NCBI GenBank assembly: GCA_033032865.1
Contig: JAWHQI010000170.1
Coordinates: 3,655,001 to 3,719,000 of the forward strand
Length of the DNA stretch: 64,000 nt
Reading direction: 5' to 3'
Source: Dactylorhiza incarnata
Lineage: Eukaryota; Streptophyta; Magnoliopsida; Asparagales; Orchidaceae
Shown: positions 56,655 to 64,000 of the stretch, one piece after another
Layout of the letters: each line of letters opens with the position of its first letter
Position numbering within the stretch: position 1 is the first letter of the stretch
Notes under the pieces: model-generated
The model's input: only the letters and a program-made list of their open reading frames with translations
Told to the model about the DNA's origin: nothing
Databases searched by the model: none
Program-made: the position numbers and the translations under genes

Positions 56655-56990
56655 TTCCAAAATACTGTCGTATTGCTGCGTACTTGCAGTTAATACTGTC
56701 GTATTGTTGCCTACTTGCAGTTAATATTGTCGTATTGTTATACTGGGATTTAACTGGTGCATAACTGAAACTGCAACCTAACAACTAGTTTTGGGATAAG
56801 GTAACTTCCAAAATATTGTCGTATTGTTGTCTACTGTCAATAAAATACTGTCGTATTGTTGCGTACTTGCAGTTAATACTGTTGTATTGTTGCCTACTGT
56901 CAATAAAATACTGTCGTATTGTTGCATACTTGCAAAATACTGTCAATTAAAATACTGTTAATACTGTCAATACTGCGTAAGGTAACTTCA
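56655..56990. repeat. Degenerate tandem repeat, CTGTCGTATTGTTGC core
   Basis: The core and the phrase 'tacttgcagttaatactgtcg' recur about eight times with variable spacing. Confidence 0.8.
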
Positions 56991-57080
56991 TAAATATTGC
57001 CTTATTTTTGCTGATTAATTTTTGGACTTACCTCTGAATTGCAAAACATTAATAGAAAGATGTGTAAATTTTATTTGCAG

Positions 57081-57675
57081 ATGAGTCGTTCCCAAACTCT
57101 TAATTGTAGATGTGGTGTCTCTTCGTTCAAAGAACGTGCGAAGCCACTACTAGATGTAATTACTGAGAGATCTAAGACAGAACTTCGTCAAGCAGACATT
57201 TTACAATTGTTTTCCATACCAGACCTAAAGCAGAACATCCCACTACTCACCACCTTGATGAAATCCTACTCAACCAAGAACCAAGCTTTCCTTCTTGGAA
57301 AGGTTTACGTAAAGTTCAAACAAAATCATGTAGCATTGTTGTTAGGAATGCCGAATCGGGGGGGGTGGAGTTTGATTTTCAAAGACGTCCTTTTTCTTCC
57401 TTCGAACAGAAGGATTTAATTGAAGAGATTGATATGCTAGCTGCAGAGGAATGGTCAGAAGATGTAGAGAAGAGGAGAGTTGACACTTTGGTTAAGTATG
57501 TAATTTGCAAGTTCTTTTTTCCGCTAAAAATTTTTAAAATACCGAGTTGTACACAAAACTTTGGTGGACTTGAACAGTTTGTAAGATACAACTGGCCGAA
57601 GACAGTGCAAAAATTTATGCAAGCCCAGTTCTCACTGATAAGTAGAAAAGCATGTACAAAAGCTACAGAAGATAG
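57081..57675 (+). pseudogene. Transposon-associated plant ORF (DUF1985/mobile-domain-like), frameshifted and truncated
   Basis: After an acceptor-like tttgcag, an ATG opens MSRSQTLNCRCGVSSFKERA, then LFSIPDLKQNIPLLTTLMKS and HVALLLGMPNRG. A run of Gs at about 57357-57366 shifts the frame, and it continues VEFDFQRRPFSSFEQKDL, VDTLVKYVICKFFFP and FVRYNWPKTVQKFMQAQFS. The pattern (LLLGMPNRG, LVKYVICKFF, YNWPK) resembles the N-terminal part of Ulp1-type proteins carried by plant DNA transposons. A Tat LTR insertion at 57676 cuts it off. Confidence 0.45.
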
Positions 57676-58263
57676 TGTTGACGCCAGGAAAATCCTGACC
57701 TCAAAATTCGGACCTTTGCAGCCGGAGGCTACTTGCCCAGCTGTCCGACGAGATGATCAAGCTGGCGACTATGAGGAAGCTAGGAGAGCAACAACAGGAC
57801 CCCAGGTGCTGCGGCAGGGAGGTCCCACCACGTACCCGGAAGCTCGAAGGAGTCTTCCCCTCCACAACCAAGAATGGCCGAGCAGGGTACGAGGAAGGCA
57901 CCGACTTGGCTAGCAAGCAGGGGTGACGGGCTCGAGAATTTGGAAATCGGGATGCAGAAGCTCAAGCACAGATGCCAATCCAAGTACCCCTGGGTCCTAT
58001 TTATAGGCAACCAAGGGGTAGGGGGGTTTTTATAGCCCAGCCCTAACCTGGCGACTATGGGTTACTCGGCGAGTACCATGCCATAGTCGCCCATCTGGCG
58101 AGTATTGGGTGCTGCTCGCACACGCCGGGCCAATACTCGCACAGGGCTTCTGCTGCTTCCTGTTCCTGCCTTGAACTGCTGGTCTCTGTGTTGACCTTTT
58201 GACCTTGACTTCCGCCTACGTGGCCTTGAGTGGGTCCCATCCTCGGAGAATAAGGGTTGTACA
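57676..58263 (-). repeat. 3' LTR of a second Tat-family element (element continues past window)
   Basis: 588 bp, TGTTGACGCC to GGGTTGTACA. TATA box on the minus strand at about 57988-57998 (CCTATAAATAG). Left flank GATAG is the presumed target duplication; the other side is outside the window. Immediately inside is the same polypurine tract as in the first element (minus AAGAGCGGGGATTG). Confidence 0.85.
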
Positions 58264-58386
58264 CAATCCCCGCTCTTTGCGAGTAACATAGTTGCTCGGA
58301 AAGAAATATCCAACCTTTATTCGACGAGCTTCTGTCTGGGCGAGTATTGGGAGATACTCGGAATCTTGCCGGCCGATGTCTGGGAT

Positions 58387-58396
58387 CTATATATAG
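58387..58396 (+). promoter_or_regulatory. TATA box of antisense gene 1 (element 2)
   Basis: CTATATATAG, 53 bp upstream of the ATG at 58440. Confidence 0.55.
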
Positions 58397-58439
58397 GGGA
58401 GGGGTCTCCGACGAATCCGTCCTTCTGCACTTGCACATA

Positions 58440-60065
58440 ATGTCGCTAGCTTTTGCCGAGGCTGCCAAAAAGGCCAAGGCTGATCTCGCGAATTTGATCG
58501 GCGTTCCCATGCCTCCTCCTCGCATGGACGCCGAGGTAGACGCCTTCCTTGCTAATAAGAAGAGGAAGAGGGCGGCTAAGAAGAAGAAGAAAGAGAAAAA
58601 GAAGGAGGCGACTATGGAGAACGTCGCCGGTCCTCTGAGCGGACAGCGTCAGCAGCTGCTGGAAGATTTGGGCCTTTCCCACGAGGGGCTCTCGCCTGCT
58701 CCTGCTCCTCATTCTCCTTCGGCAGAGGTCGCCCCGGAGGCGAGTAGGGCTGGGGCCCAAACTCAAACCCAACCGGACCTCCCTCCTGCGCGAGGTGAGC
58801 TTTTTAGTCGCTGTTCTGAGGACTATGCTGTTACAAGAACCACTCCTGGTGGGATTTCTGACGCTTTTTGCTTCTGTTTTCAGGTCCGCCGAATACCGAG
58901 ATTCGGGAGGAACCTTCGGATGCTCTGTCACTGCGATCATCCTCGCTGATCTCGCCTGAGGGTGGATCTCGGGGTGGTCGCGCGGTGAGGATCCTCCACA
59001 GTTCATCCGTGGAGAAGAGGCCGATGAGCGAGCATGGGGCTCCTCCGTCGAGCATCAATCCTCCTCCGCCACCACCTGACTCGCGACCAGAGATGGCGAG
59101 CAGCTCGTATCTGTCTGGGGTCGTGCTGCCGCCGCCTCCTCCTGGACTTCCGCCCTCAGTGGCTCCTCCGGGTGATCAGCGCCCTTCTATTTCAACTGCT
59201 CCCTCTATCCACCAAGGGGAGTCCTCGCGCAGAGGCGGGACTGGAGGGTCTTCGGCCTTCTTTGCTCCAAGGGGTGGAGGGCGCACAGGAGATGGTCGCG
59301 GTCGGGGGAGCACGCCCCATAACCGGGATCATCCTGGTGGCCACTCTACTCGCCGAGATGGCGTCCATCGCAGCCTCTCCCCGCATCGAGGAAGGGTCTC
59401 TCCTCGGCGGCGATCTCGCAGCCCTGGTCGCCGACGTTCCCGCAGTCCTCGGCCAGGTACTTGGTCGCTGCCTTTGGATAGTTGCCACCGCTCTTTTGAT
59501 TCTGCTGGAGTTCTGACTCTTCATATGCTCCTCTGCAGGTCGCGCTCATACTCCCGTGGGAGCACTGATCGACGCCGTCGGGCTTCCCCCTCGCGAGTAC
59601 CAGGAGAAGGCTACTCGCGCTATCTTGGATTTGGAGTCCAGAATAGAGCGGCTATCGATCTGCGAGCCTCATCGTCGCTTGACTGAGGTGGAGTCGCGGG
59701 TTGAGCGCCTAGCGGCCAGTGACCCTCATCGTCGCCTGACTGATTTGGAGGCGCGAGTATCCCGGCTGGAGGAGTTTGATACTCGCCTGTCGGGTACTGA
59801 AGCTCGCCTCCAGTCTATCAGCGACTTGGAGCGCAGGGTGGCACAGATCGAGCACCGGCAGCAGCTGCATCATGACGAGCTGGTCGGGATGCGCGCGAGC
59901 ATGGGCTCGGTGGGGAGGCTGGCGAGGATCGAGGACCAGCTGCGACAAGGCGAGGACGCAATGTCCGTGGCCTCCGAGCATTTCAAGTGTGCTCGCAGCA
60001 TGGGCTGGGTCGGGCGACATCCTCAGCCCCAGGACCCCCAGGCGAACATCCAAGCACAACCCTAG
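58440..60065 (+). CDS. Tat antisense gene 1, intact, three exons
   Basis: Exons 58440-58794, 58884-59456 and 59539-60065, GT-AG borders, all phase 1, 484 codons plus stop. Start ATG gives MSLAFAEAAKKAKADLANLI. A strongly basic tract KKRKRAAKKKKKEKKKE could be a nuclear signal. The middle is Pro-rich, then Gly/Arg- and SR-like (SPRRRSRSPGRRRSRSPRPG). The C-terminal third is heptad-like with three repeats of the type LxxLExRVxRL (ESRIERL, ESRVERL, EARVSRL), a predicted coiled coil. No known enzyme motif. It is antisense to the parent element, directly inside the LTR, in the same place as 31589-32776. Protein similarity between the two is weak, mainly in layout. Confidence 0.75.
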
Positions 60066-60439
60066 CTGCTGCCCCTTCTTCATTTTTCTTCTTCTTTGTA
60101 GCTTGTAGCTCCTGGCGAGCATCTTGTATCTTCGAACACTTTATTATTTGAAGTAGTATTGATTTGCCGAGTAATTGGATACTCGCCTTTCATTCTTGTC
60201 TTGCTTTACTTTATCTGTTGTTGTTTGGATTTTTTCTATCTTCTTTTTGCTGTTTGCCGAGTATATGTTTGAATGTCGCCTGCATCCTGGCGAGTTTCTT
60301 CGTGTTTCTGTGATGCAGGTACTTGCTAGCTGAAGGTCGGCATTTTGACGTGCTCTGAGCCTTTGGCGATTTACTTTGATACTCGCCACCCCTAGTCGTG
60401 CTCGCGGAGTCGTGTTCGACAAGCCAGGCTACCCGACTA
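60066..60439 (+). other. Spacer between antisense genes 1 and 2 (element 2)
   Basis: Non-coding, with repeated ACTCGCC/GGCGAGT-type motifs. It contains the 3' end of gene 1 and the promoter of gene 2. Confidence 0.55.
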
Positions 60440-60449
60440 CTATAAATAG
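60440..60449 (+). promoter_or_regulatory. TATA box of antisense gene 2 (element 2)
   Basis: CTATAAATAG. An in-frame ATG at 60471 lies only about 31 bp downstream, at the expected transcription start, so the ATG at 60567 is the likelier start codon. Confidence 0.65.
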
Positions 60450-60566
60450 GGGGGTGGGTGAGTCTTAAATATGCTTTCAGAGATCTCTAGCTCCTTGAGC
60501 GACTACCTTCCAGAATTCTTCTCTTCGCCCTTCTTCCATACTCGCTCCCTTTCCTTCCTTCCCAAA

Positions 60567-62488
60567 ATGACTGACGAGGCGACCATTAGGCGAGCAAATC
60601 ATGCCAAGAACTTCGAGGAGACCTCCTTCAAGAAGTCGATTACTCGGCAAAAGGACTTAGATGACTTCAAGGCTAAGTTCGAGACACCGGGGTATGTCGC
60701 CAGGCTTCCTCGCCAGTCTGAGCGACTAAACACTTCCTCGCCCTTGGCGATGATACTTCCTATCCGCCACTTCGAGGTTGGTCTGCGACTTCCTCTGTGG
60801 CCCGAGTTCCGCCAGATACTCGTCTTCTACGGGATAGTTCCTGCGCAGATCAATCCCAACGGAGTGGCGATGATCATGGGATTCTTGTGCTTCCTGCGGG
60901 AACAGAATATCGTCTTTGACCTTGCGGTCTTTAGGCGAGTATTCACCATCATGGCGACCGGCGAGGGCGTCATCTTCCTGTGCAGCCATGTCTGCACTTT
61001 GGCGGGTACTTCAAACAAGAATCACCGCTGGGTGGAGCGACTAGTCGCCATCGAGGGCGACTTCGCGGGCATCTCTAGCTCGCCCATCCAGCCGTCGGAG
61101 AACGTCTTCACGGTCCCCTTCCTGAGGGAGAGTCAGGAGAAGCTGCTCGACTCCTTCAGGCATCGTCGCTTTGACGTGGTGTTCTGGAGGAGGCGAGTAA
61201 ACGAGCTCACGGAAGTTCGCCTAGGGGAAGGTACTTTTTGCGCGAGCATCATCCATACTCGCCCTTGAGCCTTGATCAGGCGACTAATCTTTGGTCTTCT
61301 TGTTTGCAGGCGTGCAAACTCTTCCGTGCGACGCTCTTCCTCCCGCGTTGAAGGCGACGGCTGCCACCCCAGGGGGTGTGGGAACCTTGGCGCGCGAGGT
61401 TGGGGGCTCCTCCCCAATCGCCTTGTCGCCAGGGGGCGATGATCCCAAGGTCGCCGGCGATGAGGCCGGGACTTCCAAGAAGCGAATGGGTAAGGCTAAG
61501 GTCGCTGAGCCCAAGAGACAGAAGAAGGAGGTCTCCCATAGGGATCTGGGCAAGAAGGCGGATCCTTCGGAGGCTGGCGAGCCAAGCGACCATCCGCTCT
61601 TCAATGAGGGCACCCGCAGCGAGGATGCCTATGGTCGCCCATTGGTGACCTGGGCTGAGCGCGCGCACGAGGTGACCCTTAGATCTAACCTCCCCGCCTG
61701 GTCGGATGAGTGGGAGGACAAGGGGGAGGCCTTCGACGTGACCTACGCCCTCTATGGTCGCGCGGACGCCGAAGTCCTGCAAGACACAACTACCGAGGAT
61801 CTGGCGCGCCAGACCTCGCGCTCCCTCTTGCGGTCCGCCGAGCTGGCTCACGCAACAGCAAGGCGACTACTTGAGTACGAGCAGGCGATCAAGGTGCAGG
61901 GTCCGAAGCTGATAGCCCTCGCGCTCCGGATCAAGGAGTTTGAGGTATTCGCCTTTGCGTCTTTGCTTGTTACTAAGATACTCGCCACCTTGCAAACTGT
62001 CAAACTTACCTTTCGCTTTTTACCTTCTGCAGGCTGCCGAGCTGGAAACAACGAAGAGATTGTCCCAGGCTGAGAAGGAGCTGGAGGATACTCGCTCGGC
62101 CCTGGAGGTCGCCCAGATCCGTATCGCCGAGTTGGAAACTCGGCCTGCCGAGCAGCAATCGGCAGAGGCGGCCATTCCTAGGGGCAAGCGCATAAGGATG
62201 CACGGCGACGACATGCCGTATATTCGCCGGGAGATCGCGCGAGCAACGGGGGAGGTCATCCTGAACCAGTTGAAGGCAGACGATCTTCTGAAGCCGGAAG
62301 CTATGGGATTGACAGTGGGGGACATCATTCCGGCGCTGCTCGCCGAGGAGTCCACCTCCCCCTTGCGAGTATCCTCGCCGCAGCCCAGCGAGGCCGAGGA
62401 TGAAGACGATGAGGACGACGATGATGATGACGACGATGATGATGATGATGCTGCTGACGTAGATATAGAAGGCGAGGATGTCGCCTAG
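60567..62488 (+). CDS. Tat antisense gene 2 ('putative gypsy type transposon' domain), intact, three exons
   Basis: Exons 60567-61230, 61310-61944 and 62033-62488, GT-AG, 584 codons plus stop. MTDEATIRRANHAKNFEETS begins the protein. The domain core is [20 protein letters not shown], then GIVPAQINPNGVAMIMGFLC and FRRVFTIMATGEG. A Lys-rich hinge (KKRMGKAKVAEPKRQKKE), a coiled coil (AAELETTKRLSQAEKELEDT) and a very acidic tail with an Asp run follow. It aligns in layout with 33275-35235, but the intron splitting that gene after PEVRQ is absent here. AATAAA-type signals occur near 62578. The role is unknown. Conservation of an open frame against decay elsewhere suggests selection, which is inference. 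Confidence 0.8.
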
Positions 62489-62925
62489 TCGCCTGGGCTA
62501 CCTTTTTGCTCGCCCGGCGACCTTTTTGTGCTGTTCTTTAATATACCTGTAACTTGATGTACACAAGATTTTTTGCATAAATAAAAGGAACTGGATTATA
62601 TTGCTTGCCTGTTCTTTGCCTTTGTACTTACTTCCTTGCTTGTATGTCGCTTAGGCCCCTAGGCTCGAGGCGAGGTTGAGTGCTCGCTAGGCTCTTAGGA
62701 TCTCGGCAAGGTTGAGTACTCGCTACTGCATACTCGCACCAACATACTCGCACCTGCATTCTTGCTCCCAGGACCTCGACTTGTACCCAGTGGAGAGTTT
62801 GTTAGGATTTATGCAATAATCAAAAGGAGCTCTTCAAGGGAAGGAAGAAGTAGAGTTCAGTAGTTGGGGAGGCCCGGGGGGACTTATCATCCCGAGGCCT
62901 CCCTTCTACTTGAAAAACTGATGTC
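62489..62925. other. 3' flank of antisense gene 2
   Basis: Non-coding, with ACTCGC-type motifs (tactcgctactgcatactcgc). It leads into the tandem array. Confidence 0.5.
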
Positions 62926-63410
62926 GAGGGAGAATGACGTCAAGTAAGGAATGGCAGACGGGCAGGTCCCTCAGGGACACACCGTCCCGTGGTTTCCTCT
63001 TACTTGGATGTTTTGATGCCTTCGAAGGACGACGTCAAGTATGGGGTGGCAGCCGGGCAGGTCCCCCAGGGACTCACATTCCCAGGGCCTCCGTTGACTT
63101 GGATGTTTTTGACGCCTTCGAAGGACGACGTCAAGTATGGGGTGGCAGCCGGGCAGGTCCTCTAGGGACTCATATTCCCAGGGCCTCCGTTGACTTGGAT
63201 GTTTTTGATGCCTTCGAAGGACGACGTCAAGTATGGGGTGGCAGCCGGGCAGGTCCCCCAGGGAATCACATTCCCAGGGCCTCCGTTGACTTGGATGTTT
63301 TGATGCCTTCGAAGGACGTTGTCAAGTATGGGATGGCAGCCGGGCAGGTCCCCCAGGGACTCACATTCCCAGGGCCTCTGTTGACTTGGATGTTTGGATG
63401 CTTTCGTCTT
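62926..63410. repeat. Tandem array, about 95.5-bp unit, 5 copies
   Basis: CTTGGATGTT recurs at about 63003, 63098, 63194, 63290 and 63385. The units also share gacgtcaagtatggggtggc and gggcaggtcccccagggac. More diverged units are at about 62865-62930 and 63695-63760. It occupies the same place as the 97-bp array of the first element but has a different sequence. Confidence 0.93.
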
Positions 63411-64000
63411 TCGGTCGGTCAAATCGGTCACCTGCTTTTCCAAGTCGGGATATCGGCGTCCGGACTTCTTCCTGGTAATCCCTACAGTCGAATGAGAAGC
63501 GCAGTCGATACGAACCGTGGCCAACATGCAAGGGGGGAGCTGATCTCGACCGTCAGTGCAGAGGCTTGGTCTTAGAGGGTTGCTGAATCGAGGCACTGTC
63601 CCATCATCCGTTCCGGGGTTTTACGAGGTTCAAGTCGGAGGCTCATTTCCCAACTGGTGGTGACGGATATCGACGAGCAGATCGTCTGGTAGTGAATGAC
63701 AGTCGGGGAGTTCCATGGGAACACACCGTCCCGAGGTCTCCTCCTACTTGGATGATGAATGCCGACCAAACCTGTTTCCTGCTGCTCAACAATTTTAAGG
63801 GGAGTTTAAGCACATTTAAGCACAGTAACTCACACAATCAGAGGAATGCTGGAAATAAGACGCTTTGAAGCGAGCTGGTTTAAATTGATCACTTCTTTGC
63901 CTGATCGGAAGGTCGGCGTCCAGACTTCTTCCCTGTAATCTCTCCAGTCGAATGAGAAGTGCAATCGATACGAACCATGACCAACATGCAAGGGGGGAGC
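63411..64000. repeat. Higher-order repeat beyond the array
   Basis: A block of about 75 bp at 63463-63540 (gacttcttcctggtaatccc, cgaatgagaagcgcagtcg, acatgcaaggggggagc) recurs at about 63928-64000 at the window edge. This suggests a larger unit of roughly 460 bp that contains array-like sequence. pol of this element should lie to the right. Confidence 0.7.

Noticed and set aside
1..64000. CRISPR array, tRNA or rRNA genes, bacterial operons
   Set aside because: Tandem repeats here are contiguous without unique spacers; no tRNA cloverleaf or rRNA motif was recognised apart from the SINE B box; gene structure is eukaryotic.

Overview
This window is flowering-plant nuclear DNA. It has spliced plant genes with GT-AG introns, LTR retrotransposons of chromovirus and Tat (Ty3/gypsy) type, Harbinger/Tourist-like and hAT-like non-autonomous transposons, Au-type SINEs and a nuclear copy of plastid ycf2. 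The GC-rich, intronless BRI1-like receptor has about 21 LRRs, close to the shorter monocot form, and the ATP synthase d sequence also looks monocot-like. I treat 'monocot' only as a weak inference.

Layout. 1-2432: decayed 3' part of a chromovirus (RNase H, integrase, chromodomain) with a complete 3' LTR. 2433-8680: AT-rich intergenic DNA with MITEs and direct duplications. 8680-11913 (-): intact BRI1-like brassinosteroid receptor kinase gene, with a TATA box and a G-box upstream. 12100-24100: repeat-rich intergenic DNA with an inverted minisatellite, a FAR1/MULE transposase relic, a ycf2 fragment, many Harbinger-type MITEs, a solo LTR and a SINE.

24127-56020 (-): one intact five-exon gene for mitochondrial ATP synthase subunit d (ATPQ) spread over about 32 kb. 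The five exons join in frame to 173 codons with canonical splice sites. Intron 2 is about 27.6 kb. It contains a complete 15.5-kb Tat-lineage retrotransposon (28288-43798, minus strand, TSD GTCGC) inserted in one copy of a duplicated 2.85-kb segment. The second copy (49742-52587) is the unoccupied paralogue. One LTR of the Tat element holds an hAT-like element that contains another hAT-like element. Intron 1 holds a 1-kb solo LTR of the same broad family (TSD ATTAG).

The Tat element carries two extra genes antisense to gag-pol, between pol and the 3' LTR. Each has its own TATA box and several introns. One holds a domain resembling Pfam 'putative gypsy type transposon'. A second, diverged relative begins at 57676 and carries the same two antisense genes with open frames (about 484 and 584 codons). 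Its gag-pol lies beyond the right edge. In both elements an array of 95-97-bp tandem repeats sits between the antisense genes and pol, but the repeat sequences are unrelated. This pair of antisense, intron-bearing, separately promoted genes is the most interesting system in the window.
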